Shown here piece after piece: positions 32,855 through 41,735 of a stretch of 64,000 nt of DNA. The DNA is from Diplocloster hominis. GTDB lineage: Bacteria; Bacillota; Clostridia; Lachnospirales; Lachnospiraceae. Within the stretch, counting starts at the first letter, position 1, and every line of letters begins with the position of its first letter. Under the pieces are notes generated by a model that saw only the letters and a program-made list of their open reading frames with translations, did no database searches and was not told the origin of the DNA. The DNA lies in the NCBI RefSeq assembly GCF_032380655.1, contig NZ_JAWDIY010000007.1, positions 143,043-207,042 of the forward strand, given 5' to 3'. A program made the position numbers and the translations under genes.

Positions 32855-34672
32855 TCAGGCTTCGGGCTGGAATAAAGCTTCAAATTCATCGCGGTTGATT
32901 TTTTCCTTTTCTAACAGGAGATCGGCACAGCGGTGCAGCACTTCTTCGTGCTCTTTGATGATTGCTTTGGCTTTCGCGTAGCACTCATCGATGATTCGTT
33001 TTACTTCATTGTCTATCTTCTGGGCTACGGACTCCCCGTAGGCTCTGGTGTGTGCCAGATCCCGGCCGATGAATACTTCGTCTTCATCATTGTCGTAGCT
33101 GATCAGGCCTACAGCCTCTGACATGCCGTACTTGGTGACCATAGATTTGGCGATTCCGGTGGCCTGCTTGATATCCTGTGAGGCTCCGGTGGTGATATCG
33201 TCAAAGATCAGTTCCTCTGCCACCCGGCCGCCCAGATCTACGATAATATCCTGGAGCATGCGGCCCTTTGTGTTGAACATCTCGTCGCTTTCCGGCAGGG
33301 GCATGGTGTAGCCGGCGGCACCCATTCCGGTGGGAATGATGGATACGGTGTAGACCGGGCCCACATCGGGCAGTACGTGGAACAGGATCGCATGGCCGGC
33401 TTCATGGTAGGCGGTAATGCGTTTTTCTTTTTCTGTGATTACCCGGCTTTTTTTCTCCGCTCCGATTCCGACTTTGACAAACGCACGGCGGATGTCCTGC
33501 TGGATAATGTAATCCCGCTCTTCCCGGGCCGCGAAGATGGCCGCCTCGTTTAAGAGGTTTTCCAGATCGGCCCCGGTGAATCCGGCGGTGGTCTGGGCTA
33601 TCTGTTTTAAATCGATATCATCGCCCAGGGGTTTGCCCTTGGCGTGTACTTTCAGTATTTCTTCCCGGCCTTTTACATCAGGCCGACCGACTCCCACCTT
33701 ACGGTCGAAGCGGCCGGGGCGTAAGATCGCGGGGTCCAGTATATCCACACGGTTGGTGGCGGACATTACGATGATTCCCTCGTTGACGCCGAAACCATCC
33801 ATCTCTACCAGAAGCTGGTTTAAGGTCTGCTCTCTCTCGTCGTGGCCGCCGCCCATACCGGTACCACGGCGCCTGGCTACCGCGTCTATTTCATCGATGA
33901 AAATAATACAGGGGGCATTCTTCTTGGCTTCCTCGAACAGATCGCGGACACGGGACGCGCCCACGCCAACGAACATCTCCACAAAATCCGAACCGGAGAT
34001 GCTGAAAAACGGAACCCCCGCTTCCCCTGCCACCGCCTTAGCCAGCAGAGTCTTACCGGTTCCGGGCGGGCCTACCAGCAGAACTCCCTTGGGAATCCTG
34101 GCACCTACCTGTATATATTTTTTCGGAGCTTTCAGGAAGTCCACGATCTCCTTTAACTCCTCTTTTTCTTCATCCAGACCGGCTACGTTCTTAAACGTTA
34201 CCCGCACAGTGGAGTCATTGGCCATCTTGGCGCGGCTCTTGCCGAAGTTCATCATCTTCGTTCCGCCGCCTCCGCCTGCCTGCCGGTTCATCATCATAAA
34301 CAGGAAAATGACCAGCCCTGCGGTTACCAGGATCGGCAGCCCGATGGTTAAAAATTTATTATCCCTGGCCACGTCTGTAAGAATCGGGTCGATTCCGTTG
34401 TCCCGAAGAAGCACTTCCGTCTCGTTCACATCTGATACGAACAGAGTCTTTACTTCGTTGGAATCCAGATACAGTTCCACCTTACCGGTAGGGACTTCCT
34501 GATTCTGCTGGATTCTGGCGTTCGTAACCTTGCCTTCCTTCAGGTCCGTGACCATCTGCTTATAGGTGTAGTCATCCGTACTGCGCATATTCTGGTTCAG
34601 CATCATGAATACGAACAGCACTGCCACAAGGATCAGCAGATAGAATCCCATCCCCTTTGATTGCTTATTCAA
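32855..34672 (-). CDS. ftsH: ATP-dependent zinc metalloprotease FtsH
   Basis: FtsH is the membrane-anchored AAA+ protease for quality control and regulatory proteolysis. The 605-residue protein has an N-terminal membrane helix (about 8-26), an extracellular segment, a second helix (about 108-128), Walker A GPPGTGKT, Walker B IIFIDEIDA, the second region of homology with the arginine finger RPGRFDRKV, and the zinc site HEAGH. TTG at 34672 is the likely start with AGGAG at the right distance. It lies 15 bases after hpt in the conserved tilS-hpt-ftsH order. Confidence 0.96.
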   Translation of the reverse strand: MNKQSKGMGFYLLILVAVLFVFMMLNQNMRSTDDYTYKQMVTDLKEGKVTNARIQQNQEVPTGKVELYLDSNEVKTLFVSDVNETEVLLRDNGIDPILTDVARDNKFLTIGLPILVTAGLVIFLFMMMNRQAGGGGGTKMMNFGKSRAKMANDSTVRVTFKNVAGLDEEKEELKEIVDFLKAPKKYIQVGARIPKGVLLVGPPGTGKTLLAKAVAGEAGVPFFSISGSDFVEMFVGVGASRVRDLFEEAKKNAPCIIFIDEIDAVARRRGTGMGGGHDEREQTLNQLLVEMDGFGVNEGIIVMSATNRVDILDPAILRPGRFDRKVGVGRPDVKGREEILKVHAKGKPLGDDIDLKQIAQTTAGFTGADLENLLNEAAIFAAREERDYIIQQDIRRAFVKVGIGAEKKSRVITEKEKRITAYHEAGHAILFHVLPDVGPVYTVSIIPTGMGAAGYTMPLPESDEMFNTKGRMLQDIIVDLGGRVAEELIFDDITTGASQDIKQATGIAKSMVTKYGMSEAVGLISYDNDEDEVFIGRDLAHTRAYGESVAQKIDNEVKRIIDECYAKAKAIIKEHEEVLHRCADLLLEKEKINRDEFEALFQPEA

Positions 34673-34687
34673 ATGTCAAATCTCCTT

Positions 34688-35209
34688 TCACTGCTCAATT
34701 ACTCCGATATAGGGGAGATTTCTATATTTCTGAGCGTAGTCCAGGCCGTAGCCCACCACAAATTTATCTGGAATATTGAATCCGACATAATCCACCTTCA
34801 CATCCACTACTCTGCGCTCCGGCTTATCCAGAAGGGTACAGAGCCTTAAGCTCGCCGGGTTGCGCTTCTTAAGGATCTCCATCAGATAGTGAAGAGTCCG
34901 TCCGGAATCAATAATATCTTCTACAATTATCACATGCTTGCCTTCCAGCAGTTCATCCAGATCTTTCACGATCTTCACAACACCGCTGGAGCTGGTATCG
35001 TCTCCGTAGCTGGAGACATCCATAAAGTCCAGAGATACGGGCACGGTGATCCTCTTGGCCAACTCGCACATAAAGAATACGCCGCCCTTCAAAATACAGA
35101 TCAGGTGAACGTCCTTACCTTCATAGTCCCTGCTGATCTGCATACCGATTTCTTTGATCTTGTCATCAACTTCCTGCTCCGTCAATAACACGCTTATTTT
35201 ATCCGCCAT
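34688..35209 (-). CDS. hpt: Hypoxanthine phosphoribosyltransferase
   Basis: Hpt salvages hypoxanthine and guanine to IMP and GMP using PRPP. The 173-residue protein has the PRPP loop IVEDIIDSGRTL, the CILKGGVFFM loop and the C-terminal VVGYGLDYAQKYRNLPYIG. Its ribosome binding site AGGAG lies inside the last codons of tilS, so the two genes are translationally linked. In Firmicutes this gene commonly sits between tilS and ftsH, as here. Confidence 0.96.
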   Translation of the reverse strand: MADKISVLLTEQEVDDKIKEIGMQISRDYEGKDVHLICILKGGVFFMCELAKRITVPVSLDFMDVSSYGDDTSSSGVVKIVKDLDELLEGKHVIIVEDIIDSGRTLHYLMEILKKRNPASLRLCTLLDKPERRVVDVKVDYVGFNIPDKFVVGYGLDYAQKYRNLPYIGVIEQ

Positions 35210-35210
35210 C

Positions 35211-36686
35211 TCAATTCTCCTTTTCTACCTGTACTTCTAAGATTCTTTTTGTATCTTTGGTGATCTTATACCACTCGCTGATACGATATCCGATAATCCA
35301 TATGATATGATCCGCATCCGCCAGAAGCGGGATGCTGTCCCTATTCTCCCTGGGGATCTTCCGGTCGATAAAATAGGATTTCAGTTTCTGGTGATCCCCC
35401 CCCGAATTGACAATCATGTAATCTCCCGTCTGCCTGGTCCGGATCCGGACACCATTTTTTATTTTATCATAATCAAACCATTTCGTATAGTTCTTTTCCG
35501 GAAAAGCTTCGGAATTCTCGCATTTCCTGACCTTAAACAGGAAGCGGTAACCCGGTAATTTTAAAATTCCACGCTCCTCCGGATCAACCGCCACTCCGCC
35601 CGGAACCCGATAATCAAATGCCGCCGGCACCGCGCCTCGCATCTGAACGCGTTCCCTGCTATCAGAATGGTCGAATTGGGGTTCTGTAAGCGGCATGATC
35701 CGGACCAGATCGATGTGATCATAACCACGCCGTCCGATGATCCCGTAAGGCAGATGTACTTCCTTCCCCACCCCCGCTCCTGTAAGCTGATCCAGCATCT
35801 CAATATGCCTGGCAGTGATGTCCTTCATCTGTCCAGCCAGCAGCTCCGCTGCACGGCGCAGCAGGAGGCGGCGGATCACAGGTTTTTCCGCAGACATGGC
35901 TGAGACATCCAGCCTCACGGTCCTATCCGCACAGTCCTTATGATCCTGTATCGCAGCACAGGTTTTAAAACGCTCGCCGGCATAGGACTCCAGAAACTCC
36001 TGGGCTTCCCTTATCTGACCGGCAGCCTTTACGATATGCTCTACTGCCTTTGTATTGATTTCACGTGCAGCATAAGGCAGTATATTCAGGCGGACCTTGT
36101 TCCGTACATACTCCTCCGTAAGGTTGGTCGCATCTGTGCGGTAGGCGATTCCACGCTCTGACAGATACTGCTCGATCTCCTGTCTGGAAACGCACAGCAG
36201 AGGACGGATGATCTTCCCTCTTACCGCCGGGATTCCGGCCATTCCCTTAAGTCCGCTTCCCCGGAACAGATTTAACAGCACAGTCTCCGCGTCATCATCC
36301 ATATGGTGTGCCACTGCTATTTTATTCGCTTTATACTCCCGGCATGCCTCTTCAAATGCCTGATAGCGGAGTTCCCTTCCGGCTTCCTCCACGGACTGCT
36401 TTTTTTCCCTGGCGATTTCAGCCACACGGTAACAGTATTTCCGAAAAGGGATATCATATTCCTGACAGAGCTGTTGTACATACCGCGCATCCTCCTCGGA
36501 ATCCGCGCCCCGGATACCGTGCTCCACATGTACCGCCACCAGTGTCAGCGGAATCTCCCTGCGAATTTCCATCAGCGTAAAAAGCAGGCATACGGAGTCC
36601 GCTCCTCCAGATACGCCTACAATTACCCTGTCATTGGCCTTCAGCATGTCATTTTCCGTGATATATTTCCATATTTTGTGTATCAT
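35211..36686 (-). CDS. tilS: tRNA(Ile)-lysidine synthase
   Basis: TilS converts cytidine-34 of the AUA-reading tRNA-Ile to lysidine, an essential modification. The 491-residue protein has the PP-loop SGGADSVCL near residue 26, HVEHGIRGADSEEDARYV and VAHHMDDDAETVLLNLFRGSG in the N-domain, and C-terminal TilS domains with FDYDKI and NRDSIPLLAD. It stops one base before the hpt ATG. Length and motifs are complete. Confidence 0.95.
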   Translation of the reverse strand: MIHKIWKYITENDMLKANDRVIVGVSGGADSVCLLFTLMEIRREIPLTLVAVHVEHGIRGADSEEDARYVQQLCQEYDIPFRKYCYRVAEIAREKKQSVEEAGRELRYQAFEEACREYKANKIAVAHHMDDDAETVLLNLFRGSGLKGMAGIPAVRGKIIRPLLCVSRQEIEQYLSERGIAYRTDATNLTEEYVRNKVRLNILPYAAREINTKAVEHIVKAAGQIREAQEFLESYAGERFKTCAAIQDHKDCADRTVRLDVSAMSAEKPVIRRLLLRRAAELLAGQMKDITARHIEMLDQLTGAGVGKEVHLPYGIIGRRGYDHIDLVRIMPLTEPQFDHSDSRERVQMRGAVPAAFDYRVPGGVAVDPEERGILKLPGYRFLFKVRKCENSEAFPEKNYTKWFDYDKIKNGVRIRTRQTGDYMIVNSGGDHQKLKSYFIDRKIPRENRDSIPLLADADHIIWIIGYRISEWYKITKDTKRILEVQVEKEN

Positions 36687-36767
36687 GTCCCGAAGCTCCT
36701 TCTCATCCTTTAAATATATAGAGTTCCGGCAGAAAATGCAAGCTGGCTTTTCCTTTTTCCCTCCTCT

Positions 36768-38612
36768 TTATTTTTTCCAGATTCCGATAGCCAGAACCGT
36801 CATATCGTCTCTGGCCTTATTGTCATTATATTCTTTTGCACGCTCCAGAATGCGCCTGGACAGCTCTTTTGGATTATTTGTATCCGCTTCCATAATAATC
36901 TCCCGGATCAGCGTATCCTGCTCCTCGATGGGCAGAGCGTCCAGCACGCCGTCAGTGACCATAATGACAAAGTCACCGTCATACAGTTTTTTATTCGTCG
37001 AATCAAAATCCAGCTGATGGAAAACACCCATGGGAAGACTGGTGGAGGTGATGGCCTCCACCCAGTGGTCCCGTTTAATAAAGGTTGTGGAGGCTCCGAC
37101 CTTCAGGAACTCACACACCCCGCTATATAAGTCAAATGCGCTGATATCGACCGTGGAGAAGGTCTGTGCATCGGTCCGTATGACCAGCGCAGAATTAATT
37201 AATTTAATGGCTGTCTCTTTGCAAAACCCAGCCTCCAGGAACTGCTCCAGCAGTTCGATCACCTGCTCACTCTCCTGGCAGGCGGGGATACCCGATCCCA
37301 TACCGTCGGACAGACTGACCACCAGCTGTCCGTTCTCTGTTTGAGTAAATGCGAAATTATCTCCGGAGATCTTTTCGTCTTCTCTGGTAGACCTGGCCAC
37401 CCCGTACAGCACTTTGAAATTTGTATCCTCCACAAACTGAGTCGTCCCATATTCCTGCCCTACGAAATTCCGGCTGTCCCTGGCCGGCACCATGGGCTTC
37501 TTTATCACTTTGGATAGCGCATTTGCGATCTCTTTGGTCGAGATACATTTTCCCCGCTGTTCTTTCATGGTCAGGTACACCTCCTGCCGTTTTTCCCTGT
37601 TCTCCAGCATGGAGACGGAAGAAACCGACACTCTCATACTTCTTAACTTTTTTCGGATCATATCCTCTAAGTCTTCATTCTGCTGTTCCCCCTCCTTCAT
37701 ATCGTCCGCGACCGTGACCATGATCTGGGCCACCTCGCTTAGCTGCGCCGCTACGGCCTCTCTGTTTTCCATCAATTTATTATTCCAGAGCAGGTTCTGC
37801 CTGGCTCTCTTAAAAATATCCACGGTCTCTTTCAGGAACCGCTTGCTGTGGATACAACGGTGGGAAAACTGCTGCTCTATGCCCGGGCTTAGGCGTTCCC
37901 CATTTTGTTCGATATCCGTAAAGATCTCGTATGTAAGCTTGTACGTATCCAGAAAATCATTTTTCCAGCATTTCTGCTTCCGCTCGCAGTTCTGGCAGAT
38001 CCGGTCCGCGATCTCATCAAACATCCGTCCCACGTCCTGCTCCGATAAAGTCTCCTGGTAGCTGGGCATCTGGGAAACCGTGCTGGCCAGATTCTGAAAG
38101 GACTCTGCCAGGCCCTTCATCTTCTCCCGCACCGGATTATACTCTTCCACGTTCTCTTCTTTCTTCCGAAAGGAAAAATATAAAAACTTGCCGATCATAA
38201 TATCAAAGATAACCGTCAGTGAGAATACAAGGACTCCCTCGCAAATGCCCCGAATCAGGTCGCCAACCGGCCGTACCATCAATAAATAATCGGTAAACTC
38301 CATTGCAGCGATCCCGGCTCCGGCGAAAAAACCCACTGCCCACTTTCCGACCCGTTCTCCTCCATTTTCCAGAAGGTTGGTCAATACCACGACGATCACC
38401 ATACAAAGTCCATACTTTGCCACCTGCAGCAGCGTCCCCTGGGTAGCAATTCCAATCAGTACCGCCGGAAAAATCAGGGCCCGGTACGCGTTCTCCAGAT
38501 ATACCGCCGAGAACCAGGCCAGTCCCACTGGGAAATACCCCATCACCGCCAATCCTCCCGCACCAAATCCTGCCACCTGCAAAGCCAATTTCCTCCAAGA
38601 TACTTTTTTCAT
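36768..38612 (-). CDS. spoIIE: Stage II sporulation protein E (serine phosphatase)
   Basis: SpoIIE dephosphorylates SpoIIAA to activate sigma-F at the sporulation septum. The 614-residue protein has a shortened N-terminal membrane region (about five helices, 1-150, compared with ten in Bacillus), a middle cytoplasmic regulatory region with a cysteine cluster (ICQNCERKQKCWKN), and a C-terminal PP2C-type phosphatase with SGDNF, LSDGMGSG and VTDGVLDAL. ATG 38612 follows GGGGAGG. An alternative start at 38756, also with AGAGGTG upstream, would add a basic 48-residue N-terminal tail and cannot be excluded. It sits in the usual place before tilS. Confidence 0.9.
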   Translation of the reverse strand: MKKVSWRKLALQVAGFGAGGLAVMGYFPVGLAWFSAVYLENAYRALIFPAVLIGIATQGTLLQVAKYGLCMVIVVVLTNLLENGGERVGKWAVGFFAGAGIAAMEFTDYLLMVRPVGDLIRGICEGVLVFSLTVIFDIMIGKFLYFSFRKKEENVEEYNPVREKMKGLAESFQNLASTVSQMPSYQETLSEQDVGRMFDEIADRICQNCERKQKCWKNDFLDTYKLTYEIFTDIEQNGERLSPGIEQQFSHRCIHSKRFLKETVDIFKRARQNLLWNNKLMENREAVAAQLSEVAQIMVTVADDMKEGEQQNEDLEDMIRKKLRSMRVSVSSVSMLENREKRQEVYLTMKEQRGKCISTKEIANALSKVIKKPMVPARDSRNFVGQEYGTTQFVEDTNFKVLYGVARSTREDEKISGDNFAFTQTENGQLVVSLSDGMGSGIPACQESEQVIELLEQFLEAGFCKETAIKLINSALVIRTDAQTFSTVDISAFDLYSGVCEFLKVGASTTFIKRDHWVEAITSTSLPMGVFHQLDFDSTNKKLYDGDFVIMVTDGVLDALPIEEQDTLIREIIMEADTNNPKELSRRILERAKEYNDNKARDDMTVLAIGIWKK

Positions 38613-38923
38613 GACGATCAGCCTCCCCTTTCCATGTTTCATACGATAACTCTTTCTTACGATATGCTGGTTCTTACAATATGCTGTTTTTTGAGTCATG
38701 CTCACCCACGTCCCATCCCCGGGCCGCAGCCGGCATCTATATGTAGTTGTCCGCATTTCCACACCTCTTTGTACCGCTTTCCCGTGTCGTGTACGCTATG
38801 CGTTGTGCTCTTCTTTCCTGGCACCATTTGTTCCGTGCGATACGTGCGCTGTGTCATGCGCCTGTTGGATCAGCGGCAGATGTACACCGTCATCCCTCCG
38901 GCGTTATGCGCTGATACTGCGGT

Positions 38924-38956
38924 ATTATAGAGGCTCCCATCTGAAATCTTTGTCAA
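38924..38956 (-). promoter_or_regulatory. spoIIE promoter with 21-bp spacer
   Basis: On the minus strand TTGACA (38951-38956) and TATAAT (38924-38929) are perfect boxes but 21 bases apart. Such over-long spacing is the mark of Spo0A-activated sigma-A promoters, including Bacillus spoIIE and spoIIG. Two 0A-box-like sequences, TTTGTCTAA (38982-38990) and TTTGTCAGG (39005-39013), lie upstream on the same strand. Confidence 0.7.
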
Positions 38957-39066
38957 ACGGAAGACCGATTTTCAAAAACTTTTAGACAAATATTTTCGGT
39001 TTTGCCTGACAAAGTCGGATGGAGGGACCTCATTCTTTTTAGGAAATTAAATTAAAACGACGCATA

Positions 39067-39132
39067 ATCGCCCGTATATGCCTCGGGGAAAACCTTTGAA
39101 CATCGGATTTCCCGGAGGCATATGCGGGCGAT
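39067..39132. repeat. Long hairpin upstream of spoIIE
   Basis: ATCGCCCGTATATGCCTC pairs almost perfectly with GAGGCATATGCGGGCGAT, extended inward by GGGAAA/TTTCCC. The arms are about 26 bases. No T-tract follows on either strand, so it is not an obvious terminator. Confidence 0.75.
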
Positions 39133-39296
39133 AAAGCATCGCTTACGCTTACTTTTATTTCTAAGATAAATATGATAATTGTTCGATTCCTCAATCTATC
39201 GTGTCAATTCACAATGAACACGCACGTATTCCGTCACTGCCTAATTATGTTCCTTTTCAGGTATGCTTATACTTCCCATAGAAATCGAAATCCGCA

Positions 39297-39345
39297 AAAT
39301 AAAAAGCCCTTCTCAATCCACATAATTGTTGATTTCGAACGGCTT
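39297..39345 (-). terminator. Terminator after divIC
   Basis: On the minus strand AAGCC, TTC and AATC pair in register with GATT, GAA and GGCTT, and TTTATTTT follows. The stem is interrupted by two small mismatches. Confidence 0.65.
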
Positions 39346-39438
39346 GTGAAACAAAAATATAATGTTGTTAAAATATGGAAAAACTCCTCTGCTGAAAACC
39401 TATCAGGAACATTGGTCGTTCCAGCAGCTGCAAGCATG

Positions 39439-39747
39439 CTATTTGCTGTCTTCCGGCTTGAAGATAATCTCGTCATCATAGACGAGCCCAAGCTTGTCCT
39501 TAGCTACCTCTTCGATATACTTTTTGGTATTCACGTATTTCTTCAAGTCTTCAATCTCTTTTGTCCTTTGCTTTTCTTCATCTATCTGTGCGTTGAGCTG
39601 ATCGGCACGTTCCTGGTATGTTCCGCTTTTCGCACGCAGGTTCATACTGTTCGCATTGACCACTACCACGAGTGCCAAAACGACTACCGCGACGATTCTC
39701 ATTCCGATTTTGTTTTGATTTCTTCTTTTCTTTCTTCTCCTGGCCAT
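39439..39747 (-). CDS. divIC: Septum formation initiator (DivIC/FtsB-like)
   Basis: A 102-residue bitopic protein: basic cytoplasmic N-terminus (MARRRKKRRNQNK), one membrane helix (about 16-33), then a coiled coil (about 40-70, YQERADQLNAQIDEEKQRTKEIEDL) and the KYIEEVAKDKLGLVYDDEIIF tail typical of the DivIC/FtsB septum initiator family. It forms part of the FtsL-DivIC-DivIB divisome complex. Its position between yabQ and spoIIE matches the conserved cluster. Confidence 0.9.
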   Translation of the reverse strand: MARRRKKRRNQNKIGMRIVAVVVLALVVVVNANSMNLRAKSGTYQERADQLNAQIDEEKQRTKEIEDLKKYVNTKKYIEEVAKDKLGLVYDDEIIFKPEDSK

Positions 39748-39776
39748 ATGTATACCTCGCTGTCTGAAAACCCTGA

Positions 39777-40265
39777 TTAATGTCTGCGTATTACTATTTT
39801 AACTTCTTTGCCCAGTTTTTTCAATCGTTTCCCAAAAAACTTTCTAAGTTTTTTCAGACGTTTTCCGACATGTTTTACCGGCTTGGCCGCCGTTCTTCCC
39901 ATCCAGCGGAATGGACGCAGAATCAGGCCTATGATTTTTAGTATGGTGCGGACGATAAAGTTTAACGCGGCTGAGATGTATTTCACGAAGAATGGGCTGA
40001 TGCTTATGTTGTAGAGGAGCATTCCCAGCACAATGGCAGCTATGGAGAATCCCCGGATGATTCCGTCGTTTTCCGTATAGAGCATCTTAAAAATCAGCAG
40101 CCCGCTCATGACCCAGAAGCACAGGTCCTCAAAAGCAGTAAAGATTACTCCGTGTTTCACCACCCGCCGAAAGATCCTCAGCACATCATAAATGAATACG
40201 ATAAAAACTCCCGACAGGACGCAGTTTAAGAAAAAACGGGTTTCCCGCATGATATCCTGACTCAT
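39777..40265 (-). CDS. yabQ: Spore cortex biosynthesis protein YabQ
   Basis: A 162-residue membrane protein with an N-terminal block of about four helices (RETRFFLNCVLSGVFIVFIYDVLRIFRRV) and a very basic C-terminal tail (VGKRLKKLRKFFGKRLKKLGK). YabQ is needed for cortex formation in Bacillus and is made in the mother cell. ATG 40265 lies 7 bases after the yabP stop codon, with AGGCGG upstream; the longer frame overlaps yabP. Order yabP-yabQ-divIC is conserved. Confidence 0.85.
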   Translation of the reverse strand: MSQDIMRETRFFLNCVLSGVFIVFIYDVLRIFRRVVKHGVIFTAFEDLCFWVMSGLLIFKMLYTENDGIIRGFSIAAIVLGMLLYNISISPFFVKYISAALNFIVRTILKIIGLILRPFRWMGRTAAKPVKHVGKRLKKLRKFFGKRLKKLGKEVKIVIRRH

Positions 40266-40272
40266 AGGCCGC

Positions 40273-40557
40273 CTACTTGAACAGTCTTCCGAGCAGGGAT
40301 TCACCCTTATTTGCATAACCACTGACGTCGGAATAGGTCAGGCTGTCGATCTGCCCCTCGATATCGACCTCCCCTTTTTCCAGTGTCAGTCTGTTCACGT
40401 GCAGATCGTTTCCCTTAATCATCAGCATACCCTGGTCTGTCTCTAACAAAATTTCCTTAATATCAAAGGACAGCACGTCCGAAACACCACTAATCGTTCC
40501 CGATTTGCGGTTGTTTAAGATTACTTTGTGAGCTCTTTGCGTCTGTCTTTCTTCCAC
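40273..40557 (-). CDS. yabP: Sporulation protein YabP
   Basis: YabP is a 94-residue spore assembly protein of the YabP/YqfC family. Core features are the RKSGTISGVSDVLSFDIKEILLETDQGMLMIKGNDLHVNRLTLEKGEVDIEG block. GTG 40557 preceded by AAAGGGGGTCC is taken as start; the frame extends to 40671 but the extra 38 codons lack a start site. Expected to be under sigma-E in the mother cell. Confidence 0.85.
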   Translation of the reverse strand: MEERQTQRAHKVILNNRKSGTISGVSDVLSFDIKEILLETDQGMLMIKGNDLHVNRLTLEKGEVDIEGQIDSLTYSDVSGYANKGESLLGRLFK

Positions 40558-40682
40558 GATAGGACCCCCTTTTATTAAGATAAGAATTTCACTCGCGTAG
40601 CTTTCCGCCTGTGACGGGCCGCGCAAGCGGCATATTCGTCTTTCGTAAATTCTATGAAAGGGGACGTCCATTTATAACCTGA

Positions 40683-40922
40683 TTATAAATATTTAAACAA
40701 CTCAGCGGCCTCGTCCTTCTTAACCGTTTCCTGCACATCCAGAACTTCTATCTTCACATTCCTGGTTCCGAACTGGATCTCAATAATATCTCCAGCCTTG
40801 ATGTCTACACTGGCCTTTGCCACTTTCCCGTTCACACTGACCCTGCCCGCGTCACAGGCTTCATTGGCCACGGTTCTGCGTTTGATCAGTCTGGATACCT
40901 TCAGATATTTATCTAATCTCAT
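40683..40922 (-). CDS. rqcP: S4-domain ribosome quality control protein RqcP (YabO)
   Basis: A 79-residue S4 RNA-binding protein (MRLDKYLKVSRLIKRRTVANEACDAGRVSVNGKVAKASVDIKAGDIIEI). In Bacillus RqcP binds the 50S subunit and helps RqcH add C-terminal alanine tails to stalled nascent chains. Length and position before yabP match exactly. It is separated from the upstream hup gene by the inserted cassette. Confidence 0.92.
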   Translation of the reverse strand: MRLDKYLKVSRLIKRRTVANEACDAGRVSVNGKVAKASVDIKAGDIIEIQFGTRNVKIEVLDVQETVKKDEAAELFKYL

Positions 40923-41061
40923 ATTGTCTTCTCCTGTCTGCTTCCTGTTTTTTAACCCGTACTACTTTTATACCATATCATATACCATACCACATTATAT
41001 CCCGATCCATCAACTCCTGGCAAGGCACTCTTCCTGCAGCCAAGCTCATCCTAAGGTTTAT

Positions 41062-41337
41062 TCAGACAGTTACCGCCAGGATTTCCATATCACCGTCCAG
41101 TAGATAGGTTCCTTCTCCCGATTCCAGGAATAAACTGTCCCCTTTCTTTAACGGATATTCCTGTCCTTCCGACAGGAGTAAGCCCTTCCCTTCGATACAC
41201 ATGAGTGCGCAAAAAGAATCCGGCGATAAGTTTCCACATAATTTCCCCTGAACCTGATATTTATCCAATACCTGACGTCCTCTTTTATTCAGGTACTCCT
41301 CCAGGGGTAACCCGGTATAAGGCCCCCCTCCGGACAC
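41062..41337 (-). pseudogene. Remnant of class I mannose-6-phosphate isomerase (C-terminal cupin)
   Basis: The frame (GTG at 41337) encodes 91 residues that match only the end of a ManA-type isomerase: LSPDSFCALMCIEGKGLLLSEGQEYPLKKGDSLFLESGEGTYLLDGDMEILAVTV. The about 220 N-terminal residues with the zinc site are missing; upstream sequence runs into the ABM gene. It has an apparent GTG but no clear ribosome binding site. Most likely a 3' fragment left after the neighbouring cassette was inserted or after deletion. Confidence 0.65.
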
Positions 41338-41365
41338 GGTTCATTCCGTGGCGGAAAAATGCGTA

Positions 41366-41713
41366 CTACACGATGTTCTCACCCAATAAAATTTTGGGCA
41401 TTGTGGTTAGGCAGCGGTTCCACCTTTTATAAAATTGCTCTAATCCAAGTTTTGAAACACGGGCATGAGTTTCTTCGTCCTCAAGTGTCCAGTGCAAAAT
41501 ATATGTGACTTTACCTACCCATTTTGTCAAGCGAATGGGTGGTTTTCCTTCCCTGACAGCGTTGAAACTCTCTTGCCGGTGTGTTCGTTTGATATACTTC
41601 ACATCGATTACTCCGGGTTGCGAAAGATAGAACTCGGCAACCTCTTTCATTAAAGTTTCAATTTCCTCTTGTTTATCAATTTTTGCTTCATAAATGCAAA
41701 TTTCATTAAACAT
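41366..41713 (-). CDS. ABM-type (dimeric alpha-beta barrel) protein
   Basis: A 115-residue protein of the antibiotic biosynthesis monooxygenase-like ferredoxin fold: MFNEICIYEAKIDKQEEIETLMKEVAEFYLSQPGVIDVKYIKRTHRQ. Enzymes of this fold range from quinone monooxygenases to haem-degrading proteins; no catalytic residues can be assigned. ATG 41713 has AAAGGGGGG upstream. It follows the glycosyltransferase gene by 22 bases, so they are co-transcribed. AT-rich like that gene. Confidence 0.7.
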   Translation of the reverse strand: MFNEICIYEAKIDKQEEIETLMKEVAEFYLSQPGVIDVKYIKRTHRQESFNAVREGKPPIRLTKWVGKVTYILHWTLEDEETHARVSKLGLEQFYKRWNRCLTTMPKILLGENIV

Positions 41714-41735
41714 CCCAATCCCCCCCTTTTTATAG

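Larger units (their letters stand above)
38613..39438. other. Regulatory region upstream of spoIIE
   Basis: An 826-base interval between divIC and spoIIE on the minus strand. It holds the spoIIE promoter (38924-38956), Spo0A-box-like sites (38982-39013), a long hairpin (39067-39132) and the divIC terminator (39297-39345). Open frames here look spurious. Confidence 0.6.

Noticed and set aside
36768..38762. Longest possible spoIIE start at 38762
   Set aside because: The extension lacks recognisable sequence; ATG 38612 has a better ribosome binding site. A start at 38756 is retained only as an alternative.
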